From contig NZ_BCWI01000011.1 in assembly GCF_001592125.1 (NCBI RefSeq), forward strand, positions 60,036 to 124,035: a stretch of DNA of 64,000 nucleotides, given 5' to 3'. The position numbers and the translations under genes were made by a program. Source of the DNA: Microbacterium hominis NBRC 15708 (lineage in GTDB: Bacteria; Actinomycetota; Actinomycetes; Actinomycetales; Microbacteriaceae). How positions within the stretch are numbered: position 1 is the first letter of the stretch; the number at the start of each line of letters is the position of its first letter. A model generated the notes under the pieces. It worked only from the letters and a program-made list of their open reading frames with translations. It had not been told where the DNA came from and did not search any database. Positions 8,611-16,948 of this stretch are shown here, piece after piece.

Positions 8611-9663
8611 GTGCTGCGCCTGTTCGGAATCCTGATCACCGTGGCCGCGGCGATCGCCGCGGCCGTCGTCACCTGGCCGCAGTTCTTCCGCCTCGAGCAG
8701 ACCTTCCCGTTCGCGCAGATCGTCTCCCTGCGCGGGGTCGTCGTCATCGTCTTCGGCGTCGTCTTCGTGCTCGGGCTGCTGCTGGCCCTCGCGCGGCCGC
8801 TGCGGGCGTTCGCCGGGACGATCGCGATCATCGCCCTCGTCGCCGGCCTCGTGAACGGCGGCATCCTGCTGTCGCGGGGCCTCGGGTCGGGCACGCTCCC
8901 CGAGCCCACCGACACGTCCATCCGCGTGATGACCTGGAACACGGCCGGCGCCGCGACCGACGCGCAGCTGATCGCCCAGACGGCCGTCGCGATGCGCGCC
9001 GACATCGTGGCCCTCCCCGAGACGACGATCGAGACGGGCGAGGCGGTCGCCATCGCGATGCGCGAGATGGGCTCGCCCATGTGGGCCCACCACGAGAATT
9101 ACGGGGAGCGTCCCGGCTACCCCGACTGGGCCGCCAACTCGACGACGCTGCTCATCTCGCCCACGCTCGGCGACTACGCCGTCGTCGCGTCCACCTCCGA
9201 CGGCGCGACCAACACCTCCGCGGTGCCCAGCGTGGTGGCGATGCCGGTCGACGGCAGCGGGCCGACGATCGTCGCCGTGCACGCGGTCGCTCCGCGCCAG
9301 GACCGCATGGAGGACTGGCGGGGCGACCTGGAGTGGGTCGCGAACCAGTGCGCCAGCGACGACGTGATCATGGCGGGCGACTTCAATGCGACGGTCGATC
9401 ACATGGCGCGACTGGGCGTCGACGGGGGCGACCTCGGACGCTGCACGGATGCCGCGGCGCAGACCGGCTCGGGCGGGGTCGGCACCTGGTCGACGGCGTG
9501 GCCCGCCCTCCTCGGCACGCCGATCGATCACATCATGGCGACCGACCGCTGGGAGGCGACCGGATCGGTCGTGCTCGGCTCCCTCGACGCGAGCGGCAGC
9601 GACCACCGCCCCCTGATCGTGCAATACGACGTGCGCGACGCCACACAGCCCGCCGACGGGTGA
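8611..9663 (+). CDS. membrane-anchored endonuclease/exonuclease/phosphatase family protein
   Basis: A 350-residue protein from GTG 8611. Three N-terminal hydrophobic segments (about residues 3-22, 38-60 and 68-92) anchor a C-terminal EEP domain facing outward. Family motifs are present: RVMTWNTAG, DIVALPETT (catalytic Glu), VVAVHAVAPR, MAGDFNATVDHM (Asp-Asn) and the terminal GSDHRPLIV (Asp-His). Members with this architecture hydrolyse phosphodiester bonds outside the membrane; substrates range from DNA to phospholipids or sugar phosphates. Nothing here picks one. It is divergent from the PHP gene, with 109 bases between the two starts. Confidence 0.87.
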   Translation: MLRLFGILITVAAAIAAAVVTWPQFFRLEQTFPFAQIVSLRGVVVIVFGVVFVLGLLLALARPLRAFAGTIAIIALVAGLVNGGILLSRGLGSGTLPEPTDTSIRVMTWNTAGAATDAQLIAQTAVAMRADIVALPETTIETGEAVAIAMREMGSPMWAHHENYGERPGYPDWAANSTTLLISPTLGDYAVVASTSDGATNTSAVPSVVAMPVDGSGPTIVAVHAVAPRQDRMEDWRGDLEWVANQCASDDVIMAGDFNATVDHMARLGVDGGDLGRCTDAAAQTGSGGVGTWSTAWPALLGTPIDHIMATDRWEATGSVVLGSLDASGSDHRPLIVQYDVRDATQPADG

Positions 9664-9686
9664 GCGGAGGTGCGAGACTGGAGGGC

Positions 9687-11108
9687 ATGAGCACGAGCGA
9701 GAGCGCCACGACCGACACCGCCGTCACCTCCACCGAGAACACCAACCGCAAGCAGCCGTTCCCGCGGGGCTTCCTCGAGACGATCTCGACCGGGTGGGCG
9801 GATCGCCCCGACCTCACTCCCCCGCCGCGCGAGCAGGCGCCCTACACCGCCGCACGCCGCGCGGCCGTGTCCGCCGCGTTCCCCGGGCGCCGCCTCGTGC
9901 TGCCCGCCGGCACCTACAAGCAGCGGTCGAACGACACCGACTACCCGTTCCGCGCCCATTCGGCCTTCACGCACCTGACCGGCTGGGCGAGCGACAGCGT
10001 GCCCGAGTCGGTGCTCGTCTTCGACCCGCGGGCCGGTGGCTCGGGCCACGATGTCACCCTCTACCTGCGCGAGCGCGCCGACCGCACCACCTCGGAGTTC
10101 TACGGCGATGCGACGATCGGCGAGTTCTGGATCGGGCCGCGGCCGGCGCTGGACGGCGTCGCGAGCGACCTCGGCATCGCGACCGCCCACATCGACGCGT
10201 TCGCGCCCGGGGAGGGCGACCTCGTCCTGGACGAGGACGACGAGCTGACCCGCTTCGTGTCCGAGCTGAGACTCATCAAGGACGAGTACGAGATCGCCCA
10301 GCTGCGCCTCGCGGTGGAGGTGACCGCCCGCGGATTCGACGACATCGTCGCCGACCTGCCGCGCATCATCGCCACGCCGCGCGGAGAGCGCGCCGTCGAG
10401 GGCGTGTTCCACCACCGCGCACGCGTCGACGGCAACGGCGAGGGCTACGACACGATCGCCGCGTCCGGCCCGCACGCCTGCTACCTGCACTGGACGCGCA
10501 ACGACGGCGCCGTCGTGCCCGGCGATCTCATCCTCATCGACGCCGGCGTCGAGGTCGACAGCCTCTACACGGCCGACATCACGCGCACGCTTCCCGTGAA
10601 CGGCACCTTCTCCCCCATCCAGCGCACGATCTACGAGACCGTCCGTGAAGCCGCCGACGCCGCCTTCGCGGCCGCCCGACCCGGCGTGAAGTTCCGCGCG
10701 GTGCACGAGGCCGCGATGCGCGTGATCGCCGCCCGCGTCGCCGAATGGGGTCTTCTTCCCGTCACCGCCGAGGAAGCCCTCGACGCCGACGCCGGTGGGC
10801 AGCACCGCCGCTACATGGTGCACGGCACGAGCCACCACCTCGGTCTCGACGTGCACGACTGCGCGCAGGCACGCCGCGAGATGTACTACGACGGCGTGCT
10901 CGAGCCGGGGATGGTGTTCACCATCGAACCGGGCCTGTACTTCCAGATCGACGACCTCACCGTTCCGGAGGAGTACCGCGGCATCGGCGTGCGCATCGAG
11001 GACGACGTCCTCATGACGGCGGACGGCCCCGTGAACCTCTCGGCCGCGATCCCGCGCACGGCGGACGAGGTCGAGGCCTGGATCGCGGGACGCACCGTCA
11101 CGAGCTGA
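9687..11108 (+). CDS. aminopeptidase P family (Xaa-Pro) metallopeptidase
   Basis: A 473-residue protein with the usual two domains: an N-terminal creatinase-like domain (about residues 40-190, with FRAHSAFTHLTGW) and a C-terminal pita-bread domain. All five metal ligands are recognisable: LIDAGVEVDSLYTADITRT (two Asp), HGTSHHLGLDVHD (His), FTIEPGLYF (Glu) and GVRIEDDVLM (Glu). It would remove an N-terminal residue preceding proline from peptides in the cytosol. GGAGGG lies one base before the ATG. The gene is stand-alone, and its stop overlaps the convergent hydrolase gene by 11 bases. Confidence 0.93.
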   Translation: MSTSESATTDTAVTSTENTNRKQPFPRGFLETISTGWADRPDLTPPPREQAPYTAARRAAVSAAFPGRRLVLPAGTYKQRSNDTDYPFRAHSAFTHLTGWASDSVPESVLVFDPRAGGSGHDVTLYLRERADRTTSEFYGDATIGEFWIGPRPALDGVASDLGIATAHIDAFAPGEGDLVLDEDDELTRFVSELRLIKDEYEIAQLRLAVEVTARGFDDIVADLPRIIATPRGERAVEGVFHHRARVDGNGEGYDTIAASGPHACYLHWTRNDGAVVPGDLILIDAGVEVDSLYTADITRTLPVNGTFSPIQRTIYETVREAADAAFAAARPGVKFRAVHEAAMRVIAARVAEWGLLPVTAEEALDADAGGQHRRYMVHGTSHHLGLDVHDCAQARREMYYDGVLEPGMVFTIEPGLYFQIDDLTVPEEYRGIGVRIEDDVLMTADGPVNLSAAIPRTADEVEAWIAGRTVTS

Positions 11109-11775
11109 TCGCGGCATCCCGCGCCTGCGCGCGCAGCCACGGCACCACCGACGCCGCGAGGCCGGCGCCCACCTCGGCGGCCGGACGTCGGCGTCCCTTC
11201 ACCTCGAAGGAGTGCCCGCCGCCGTCGACCCACACGACCGAGGCGTCGCGGCACGTCGCGACGACCTCCTCGAACTGCGCCCGCGGCTGGATGAACGGGT
11301 CGACCGTCCCCTCGACGAACAGCTGCGGCGCCGCGACGGACGGCAGGTGCGCCGCCCGCAGCTTCTCCGGGGCGCCCGGCGGATGCAGCGGGTAGCCGAG
11401 GTAGACGAGTCCGGCGGGCGAGATCACGCCGTCGGCGGCCGCCATCGACGCCATGCGCCCGCCGTAGGACTTTCCCGCCGCGAACAGCGGGACCCCGGCG
11501 ACCGCCGCGCCGGCGGCGGCGACGGCCGCGGTCCACGCGGCGACGGCATGAGCGGCCGGTCCCGGCATCCGCCGCCCCGCCTGCGCATACGGGAACGCGA
11601 AGCGGAGGACGCCGACCCCCTCCGCGGCCAGCGCATCGGCGAACCCCACCAAGAACGGATGGTCCATGCCCGCGCCCGCGCCGTGGGCCAGGGCCATGAC
11701 CGCCCAAGGGCTCTCCGCCGCCGACAGCGCGGTCGAGACGGTGACGACGCCCGCGGGCAGCGCGACCTCCATCAC
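11098..11775 (-). CDS. alpha/beta hydrolase of the KANL3/Tex30 type
   Basis: A 225-residue single-domain hydrolase. ALAHGAGAGMDHPF forms the oxyanion region, the nucleophile elbow is FAAGKSYGGRMAS (Ser near residue 100), the acid is probably Asp in VEGTVDPFIQP, and the histidine is in DGGGHSFEVK. The G-K-S-Y-G-G elbow and the DGGxHSF motif are typical of the bacterial KANL3/Tex30-like group, whose substrates are mostly unknown. GTG at 11775 or ATG at 11772 can start it; both overlap the stop of the upstream stress-protein gene, so the two are coupled. Confidence 0.85.
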   Translation of the reverse strand: MMEVALPAGVVTVSTALSAAESPWAVMALAHGAGAGMDHPFLVGFADALAAEGVGVLRFAFPYAQAGRRMPGPAAHAVAAWTAAVAAAGAAVAGVPLFAAGKSYGGRMASMAAADGVISPAGLVYLGYPLHPPGAPEKLRAAHLPSVAAPQLFVEGTVDPFIQPRAQFEEVVATCRDASVVWVDGGGHSFEVKGRRRPAAEVGAGLAASVVPWLRAQARDAAISS

Positions 11776-12431
11776 CGCTCCGCGGCGGCCGACCCCGTGT
11801 CGCGGTCCTCGTCGGAGGGGGGTGCGTCCGGCGCGGCGGCCGGACGGCCCTCGCCGTCGATGCGCTCGCCGTACTGCGGCGGATCGATCCGTTCTCCGTA
11901 CTGGGGAGGTGCGGCCGGCCCGGGTACGGGCGCGGCCGGCGAGGGGTGCACGGGTTGCGCCGGCGCGGGCGCGACCGTCCGGCCCACGACCTCACGCGCA
12001 CGATGGATGCTGCGTGGCAGCACGGTGACCTCGTACCGGTCGGCGAGCACCTGCGTGACGGAGGTGTAGTCGCGACGGCGGCGCACGATCGAGTAGGTGA
12101 CGATGCTCATCAGCATCCCGAGGGCGATGCCGACGAGCATGACGCCCACGAAGAGCTGGATCGCGGCGTTCGGCGTGCCCAGCACGAAGATCGCGGAGAA
12201 GAGGAGACCGAGCAGGATGCCGTTGATGGCGCCCGATCGCGCGGCGGCGGCGTAGCCGAGGCGGCCGGTGACGGTCTCCACCGATCGCAGGCCATGGCCG
12301 ACGATCGCGATGTCGCGCGCCGGGATGTCTGCTTCGACGAGCTGCGAGACGGCCTTCTGCGCGGCGGGATACGTCGCGTAGTCGGCGATCTTCTCGCCCT
12401 GCTCCTGGGGGATTCCGCCCAACATGCTCAC
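11772..12431 (-). CDS. general stress protein-like membrane protein
   Basis: A 219-residue protein. The N-terminal ~70 residues resemble the general stress protein 17M/YflT domain: a YATYPAAQKAVSQLVEADIP start followed by DIAIVGHGLRSVETVTGRL. Two hydrophobic segments follow (about residues 68-85 and 90-112) and then a short VTQVLADRYEVTVLP strand region. The C-terminal ~60 residues are Pro/Ala-rich and contain PPQYGERID twice. The domain is common in actinobacterial membrane proteins; its activity is unknown. It is the first gene of a two-gene unit with the hydrolase. GTG 12431 and ATG 12425 are both possible starts. Confidence 0.82.
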   Translation of the reverse strand: MSMLGGIPQEQGEKIADYATYPAAQKAVSQLVEADIPARDIAIVGHGLRSVETVTGRLGYAAAARSGAINGILLGLLFSAIFVLGTPNAAIQLFVGVMLVGIALGMLMSIVTYSIVRRRRDYTSVTQVLADRYEVTVLPRSIHRAREVVGRTVAPAPAQPVHPSPAAPVPGPAAPPQYGERIDPPQYGERIDGEGRPAAAPDAPPSDEDRDTGSAAAER

Positions 12432-12498
12432 CCGACCATCTTGTCATGCGCACGCTGCGCGTCGGCCTCGCGGAGGGCGCGCGGACTACGCTGGTCGA

Positions 12499-13788
12499 GT
12501 GAGTACGCAGAGGGTTTTCGTGGCACGGCTGGTGGGCTGCACCGTCTTCGACCCCGCGGGCGATCGTCTCGGCAAGGTCCGGGACGTCGTCGTCATCTAC
12601 CGAAAAGACGACCCGCCGCGTGTCGTGGGGCTCGTCGTCGAGATCCCCGGGCGCCGGCACGTCTTCCTCTCGATCGGACGCGTCACCTCGATCCAGTCCG
12701 GACAGGTGATCACGACGGGCCTCATCAACGTGCGCCGCTTCCAGCAGCGCGGCGGCGAGGTGCGCGTGATGAGCGAGATGCTCGGGCGCAAGGTGTACTT
12801 CACCGACGGCTCCGGCCACGCCGTCATCGAAGACGCGGCGATCGAGCGCAACCGCCTCGGCGAGTGGGACATCGGGCAGCTCTTCCTGCGCAAGCCCCGG
12901 ACGAGCGCCTCCCCGTTCGCGAAGGGTCCGACGACCTTCGCCAACTGGGGCGACGTCCGCGAGCAGGCCGTGCCCGGCGAAGCGCAGTCCGCCGAGCAGC
13001 TCGTCGCGACGTTCTCGGAGCTCAAGCCCGCCGACCTCGCCAACACGCTCCTCGACCTTCCCGAGGAACGGCTGCTCGAGGTCGCCGAGGAGTTGTCTGA
13101 CGACCGTCTCGCGGACGCGCTGGAGGAGATGCCGGAGGACGAGCAGGTCCACATCCTCGAGGCGCTCGGCGATGAGCGCGCCGCGGACATCCTCGATCAG
13201 ATGGAGCCGGACGACGCCGCCGACGTCCTCGCGCAGCTGCCCGAGGACCAGCGCGAGGAGCTCCTCGAGCTGATGGAGCCCGAGGAGGCGGAAGACGTCC
13301 GCGCCCTGCTCAAGTACGGGCCCGACACCGCCGGCGGTCTGATGACGAGCGAGCCGATCGTGCTGTCGGCCGATGCGACCGTGGCCGAGGCGCTCGCGCT
13401 CATCCGCCGCCACGAGCTGCACCCCGCCCTCGCGGCGGCCGTCTTCGTCACCCTCCCGCCGTACGAGACACCGACCGGCCGGCTGCTGGGAACCGTCCAT
13501 TTCCAGCGGATGCTGCGCTATCCTCCGCACGAACGGCTCGGCGCCATCATCGACGACACGCTCGATCCCGTGCCGGTGACCGCCTCCGCCGCCGAGGTCG
13601 CGCGCCTGCTCGCGAGCTACAACCTCGTCTCCCTGCCGGTGGTCGACCCGGCGCATCGGCTCGTCGGCGCCGTGAGCGTCGACGACGTGCTCGACTACCT
13701 GCTGCCGGAGGACTGGCGTTCCCATGACGGCACCGACGATCCGCTCGTCGTCCCCGCCACCACCGCGACGATCCCGAGGAGGCCCTGA
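12499..13788 (+). CDS. PRC-barrel/MgtE N-domain/CBS protein
   Basis: A 429-residue soluble protein. Residues 1-150 form two PRC-barrel-like repeats (GDRLGKVRDVVVIY and GHAVIEDAAIERN). Residues ~165-280 match the MgtE intracellular N domain: LKPADLANTLLDLPEERLLE, then repeated DEQVHILEALGDERAADIL and PDDAADVLAQLPEDQREELL units. Residues ~280-410 hold a CBS pair (TAGGLMTSEPIVLSADATV, later NLVSLPVVDPAHRLVG). It has no transmembrane domain, so it is not itself a magnesium channel. A regulatory or adaptor role in Mg2+ or nucleotide sensing is inferred. The start is GTG 12499, and the stop shares a base with the next ATG. Confidence 0.9.
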   Translation: MSTQRVFVARLVGCTVFDPAGDRLGKVRDVVVIYRKDDPPRVVGLVVEIPGRRHVFLSIGRVTSIQSGQVITTGLINVRRFQQRGGEVRVMSEMLGRKVYFTDGSGHAVIEDAAIERNRLGEWDIGQLFLRKPRTSASPFAKGPTTFANWGDVREQAVPGEAQSAEQLVATFSELKPADLANTLLDLPEERLLEVAEELSDDRLADALEEMPEDEQVHILEALGDERAADILDQMEPDDAADVLAQLPEDQREELLELMEPEEAEDVRALLKYGPDTAGGLMTSEPIVLSADATVAEALALIRRHELHPALAAAVFVTLPPYETPTGRLLGTVHFQRMLRYPPHERLGAIIDDTLDPVPVTASAAEVARLLASYNLVSLPVVDPAHRLVGAVSVDDVLDYLLPEDWRSHDGTDDPLVVPATTATIPRRP

Positions 13789-14339
13789 TGGCCAAGGCGA
13801 AAGACCGCCGCATCCCCTCGCTGGACGCGCCGCGCGGGCGCGCCGGCATGCTCAACCGCACGCCCCAGCCCTCGCGCGACCGGTTCGGCCGCTTCTCGGA
13901 GGCGTTCGCGCGGGCGATGGGCACCTCCGGCTTCCTCATCGGGATGTCGGTGTTCGTCATCGTGTGGCTGTGGTGGAACTCGGTGATGCCGCGCGACATC
14001 CAGTTCGACGCGGCGGAGAACAACTTCACGCTGCTGACGCTCATCCTGTCGCTGCAGGCCTCCTACGCGGCCCCGCTGATCCTTCTCGCGCAGAACCGGC
14101 AGGACGACCGCGACCGCGTCCAGATCGAGCAGGACCGCCAGCGCGCCGAGCGCAATCTCGCCGACACGGAGTACCTGGCGCGCGAGGTCGTCGCGTTGCG
14201 GATGGCTATGACGGACGTCTCGGAGCACGTGGTCACCCGCGACGTGCTGCGTCATGAGCTCAAGGCGCTGCTCGAGTCGCTCGAGGAGTCGCGCGAGACG
14301 TCGCCGTCGACCCCGGGCACGGCCCCCGAGCCCTCATGA
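13788..14339 (+). CDS. DUF1003 membrane protein
   Basis: A 183-residue protein with two hydrophobic segments, about residues 44-64 (GFLIGMSVFVIVWLWWNSV) and 80-100 (LLTLILSLQASYAAPLILLA), typical of DUF1003. A charged region follows (QNRQDDRDRVQIEQDRQRAE), predicted to be a coiled coil. The ATG is embedded in TGATG from the upstream gene and preceded by GAGGAGG, so it is coupled to the MgtE-N/CBS gene. This pairing recurs in actinobacteria and suggests that DUF1003 is the membrane partner of the CBS protein. That is inference from context. Confidence 0.9.
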   Translation: MAKAKDRRIPSLDAPRGRAGMLNRTPQPSRDRFGRFSEAFARAMGTSGFLIGMSVFVIVWLWWNSVMPRDIQFDAAENNFTLLTLILSLQASYAAPLILLAQNRQDDRDRVQIEQDRQRAERNLADTEYLAREVVALRMAMTDVSEHVVTRDVLRHELKALLESLEESRETSPSTPGTAPEPS

Positions 14340-15511
14340 CGGCGCCGCAGGCGCACGACGATCCGGACGCGCTCCGCCGCGACGCCGTGCAGCGCGCGGT
14401 CGGGGCGGTCATGGACCCCGAGCTGCGCCGTCCGCTCTCGGAGCTCGACATGGTGCGAGATGTCCGTGTCGTCGGCGACCGCGCCGACGTCGGGATCGCG
14501 CTGACGATCGTCGGCTGCCCCGCCGCCGACCGGATCGAGCGCGAGGTGCGATCCGCCGCGGCGAGCGTGCCGGGCATCGCGACCGTCGAGATCGCGGTCG
14601 GGGTCATGACGCCCGCGGAGCGCCAGGAGCTCACGGCGCGCCTGCGCGGAGGCCGCGCGGCGCGCAGCATGCCGTTCGGCCCCGACTCGCTGACCCGCGT
14701 CATCGCGGTCACCAGCGGCAAGGGCGGCGTGGGAAAGTCGAGTCTCACGGCGAACCTCGCCGTCGGCCTGGCCGCCCGCGGTCTCGCCGTCGGTCTCATC
14801 GATGCGGACGTGCACGGCTTCTCGATCCCGGCGCTGCTGGGTCTCGTGGATGCCGAGGGTCGCCCGCCCGCGCCGACCCGGATCGACGACCTCATGCTCC
14901 CGCCGGTGGCCTTCGGCGTGAAGGCCATCTCCATCGGGATGTTCCTGCCGCGCGACCAACCGGTCTCGGCGGCGGTCGCGTGGCGCGGGCCGATGCTCCA
15001 TCGCACCGTGCAGCAGTTCCTCACCGACGTCTACTTCGGCGACCTCGACATCCTCCTCATCGACATGCCCCCGGGAACGGGAGACGTGGCCATCTCGGTT
15101 GGCCAGCTGCTCCCCCACGCCGACGTCCTCGTCGTCACGACGCCGCAGACCGCCGCCTCCGACGTCGCGGTGCGCAGCGGACTCGTCGCGGCGCAGACCG
15201 GGCAGCGCGTCATCGGTGTCGTCGAGAACATGGCCGCGATGACGCTCCCCGACGGCAGCGTGCTCGACCTGTTCGGCGCCGGCGGCGGCGCGGCGGTCGC
15301 GGCATCCCTGTCGAGTGCCGGACACGACGTGCCGCTGCTCGCCTCCGTTCCGCTGAGCGTGGGGCTGCGCCGCGGCGGCGACGAGGGCGTGCCGATCGTG
15401 GTCGCCGATCCGGACGATCCTGCCGCGCGGGCCATCACGGCGGTGGCCGACGCTCTGGCGCGCGCTCCGCGAGGCCTCGCCGGCAGATCGTTGCCGCTCA
15501 CCCTGCGCTGA
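14336..15511 (+). CDS. mrp: Mrp/NBP35 family P-loop ATPase
   Basis: A 391-residue protein: an N-terminal MIP18/DUF59 domain (residues ~15-95) and a C-terminal deviant-Walker ATPase with TSGKGGVGKSS (~130), LIDADVHGFSIPAL and IDMPPGTGD. Family members carry and transfer Fe-S clusters. The usual CxxC before the FGxGGG segment is absent: VVENMAAMTLPDGSVLDLFG contains no cysteine. As I remember it, the mycobacterial Mrp has the same substitution, so the cluster role is uncertain in this group. It is coupled by ATGA to DUF1003 and is the last gene of a three-gene unit facing convergent tatB. Confidence 0.92.
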   Translation: MTAPQAHDDPDALRRDAVQRAVGAVMDPELRRPLSELDMVRDVRVVGDRADVGIALTIVGCPAADRIEREVRSAAASVPGIATVEIAVGVMTPAERQELTARLRGGRAARSMPFGPDSLTRVIAVTSGKGGVGKSSLTANLAVGLAARGLAVGLIDADVHGFSIPALLGLVDAEGRPPAPTRIDDLMLPPVAFGVKAISIGMFLPRDQPVSAAVAWRGPMLHRTVQQFLTDVYFGDLDILLIDMPPGTGDVAISVGQLLPHADVLVVTTPQTAASDVAVRSGLVAAQTGQRVIGVVENMAAMTLPDGSVLDLFGAGGGAAVAASLSSAGHDVPLLASVPLSVGLRRGGDEGVPIVVADPDDPAARAITAVADALARAPRGLAGRSLPLTLR

Positions 15512-15523
15512 GCGGCCGGCCGG

Positions 15524-15901
15524 TCAGGTGGCCTCGTCGTCGTAGGGGACGTCGAGCTCGGGATCGAAGGCGGGGGTGAGCGGCGTCGGCGAGGTGGCGG
15601 CGATCGCCGTGCCGACGGCGGCCGCGCGGACGGCGGGCACCGGAGCGTCGTCGAGGAGCGCGTCGCGGATGATGCGGCGCGGGTCGTACTGGCGGGGATC
15701 GAGCTTGCGCCACTCGACGTCGTCGAAGTCCTCGCCCAGCTCGTCCTTGACGCGCGTCTTCGCACCGCTCAGCCACTCGCGGGCGCGCACGGTCAGCTTG
15801 GCGAGCGTCTCGGCGTAATGCGGCAGCCGCTCGGGTCCGACCAGGAGGGCGGCCACGATCAGGATCAGGACGAGCTTGTCCCAGTCGAGGCCGAAGAACA
15901 T
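15524..15901 (-). CDS. tatB: Sec-independent translocase subunit TatB
   Basis: A 125-residue protein. The N-terminus is a single membrane helix with the TatA/B hallmark, DKLVLILIVAALLVGPERLP (Gly-Pro hinge after the helix), followed by an amphipathic helix, YAETLAKLTVRAREWLSGAK. The rest is acidic and variable. TatB forms the substrate-binding complex with TatC for export of folded twin-arginine proteins. I choose TatB over TatA because of its length, the conserved Glu-Arg-Leu-Pro after the hinge, and its position next to mrp and an O-methyltransferase, the same context as tatB in mycobacteria. No tatC is in the window. Confidence 0.88.
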   Translation of the reverse strand: MFFGLDWDKLVLILIVAALLVGPERLPHYAETLAKLTVRAREWLSGAKTRVKDELGEDFDDVEWRKLDPRQYDPRRIIRDALLDDAPVPAVRAAAVGTAIAATSPTPLTPAFDPELDVPYDDEAT

Positions 15902-15966
15902 GACTCCAGGTTACCCGTGCGCCTGCCCGCCGCGACGCGACCGGCACCGTACGCTGGGGGCGGAGG

Positions 15967-16614
15967 ATGAACATGGCCGATCAGGACGCGATCCGCAGGT
16001 ACGTCGACGAGATCACCGTCGAACCCGAGGCGATCGAGCGCGCCCGTGCACACGCGCTCGAGCTCGGCGCCGATCCGATCAGCCCCGCCGTCGGCGCGCA
16101 GATCGCCGTCATCGCCGCCACGACCGCCGCCCTCAACATCGTCGAGATCGGCACGGGGGCCGGCGTCTCCGGCCTCTGGCTGCTGCACGGCGCCCCCCGG
16201 GCGACGCTGACGACGATCGACAAGGAGCCGGAGCATCTCGCCGCCGCCCGCGTCGCCTTCGCGGATGCGAAGGTCCCGCCGGCACGCGCGCGCTTCATCG
16301 CCGGACGGGCGACGGAGGTCCTCCCCCGCATGAACGAGGCGTCCTACGACATCGTGCTCGTGGATGCCGATCCGGAAGGCGTCATCGACCACGTCGAGCA
16401 CGGCCTGCGCCTCGTGCGGGCCGGGGGCACCGTGCTGATCCCGCGCGTGCTCGCCGGCGGAGCGGTCGCCGACCCCGTGCGTCGCGACCCGGTGACGACC
16501 GCGTTCCGCACCCTCATCCAGGAGACCCAGTCCTCCCCCGCCGTGCTGGGCGCGCTGTCGATCGTGGGCGAGGGGCTCCTGCAGCTGACGACCGTCGCCG
16601 CCGACGCGCGCTGA
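15967..16614 (+). CDS. SAM-dependent O-methyltransferase
   Basis: A 215-residue class I methyltransferase of the caffeoyl-CoA/catechol O-methyltransferase type. Motifs seen are NIVEIGTGAGVSGLWLL (SAM-binding motif I, residue ~60), TTIDKEPEHLAAAR (motif II acid), and YDIVLVDADPEGVIDHVEHG (metal-binding Asp region, ~130). These enzymes are small, soluble, divalent-metal dependent and act on phenolic or catechol-like hydroxyls; the natural substrate in actinobacteria is unknown. ATG at 15967 or 15973 is possible. It is divergent from tatB with 65 bases between, and a strong hairpin follows the stop. Confidence 0.88.
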   Translation: MNMADQDAIRRYVDEITVEPEAIERARAHALELGADPISPAVGAQIAVIAATTAALNIVEIGTGAGVSGLWLLHGAPRATLTTIDKEPEHLAAARVAFADAKVPPARARFIAGRATEVLPRMNEASYDIVLVDADPEGVIDHVEHGLRLVRAGGTVLIPRVLAGGAVADPVRRDPVTTAFRTLIQETQSSPAVLGALSIVGEGLLQLTTVAADAR

Positions 16615-16642
16615 GCGCGCGGTCCGGCACCGGGGGACGGGA

Positions 16643-16668
16643 AAGGGTCGGTCCGAAGACCGACCCTT
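16643..16668. terminator. bidirectional hairpin terminator
   Basis: AAGGGTCGGTC at 16643-16653 and GACCGACCCTT at 16658-16668 form a perfect 11-bp stem with a CGAA tetraloop. It lies between the convergent stops of the O-methyltransferase and the DUF3117 gene. The A/T pairs at the stem base and the pyrimidine run on the plus side favour termination of the methyltransferase message, and it can fold on the other strand too. Confidence 0.85.
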
Positions 16669-16686
16669 CTCTCGTATCGGAGGAAC

Positions 16687-16860
16687 TCAGGCCGCGCCGA
16701 CCACGCCGCCGAGCACGCCGTGCAGTTCCTTGGCCTCTTCGTCATTGACCGAGACGACGAGTCGACCGCCGCCCTCGAGGGGAACGCGCACGATGATCAG
16801 GCGCCCCTCCTTCACGGCCTCCATCGGTCCGTCACCGGTTCGCGGCTTCATGGCTGCCAT
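16687..16860 (-). CDS. DUF3117 family small protein
   Basis: A 57-residue protein read directly on the minus strand: MAAMKPRTGDGPMEAVKEGR, then IIVRVPLEGGGRLVVSVNDE and ending in GGVVGAA. This is the nearly invariant actinobacterial DUF3117 family; M. tuberculosis Rv1211, sometimes called calmodulin-like, is as I recall a member. It is cytosolic and its function is unknown. GAGCCCGCG precedes the ATG, with no strong Shine-Dalgarno. It is a single-gene unit ending at the shared hairpin. Confidence 0.93.
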   Translation of the reverse strand: MAAMKPRTGDGPMEAVKEGRLIIVRVPLEGGGRLVVSVNDEEAKELHGVLGGVVGAA

Positions 16861-16948
16861 CGCGGGCTCCTTTTCGTCATCGGACTACCTGTCAAGTTTA
16901 TCGGTAAGCCGAGACAGTGGCCGAACGCGGCGTGCCGCGGCGTCATTC

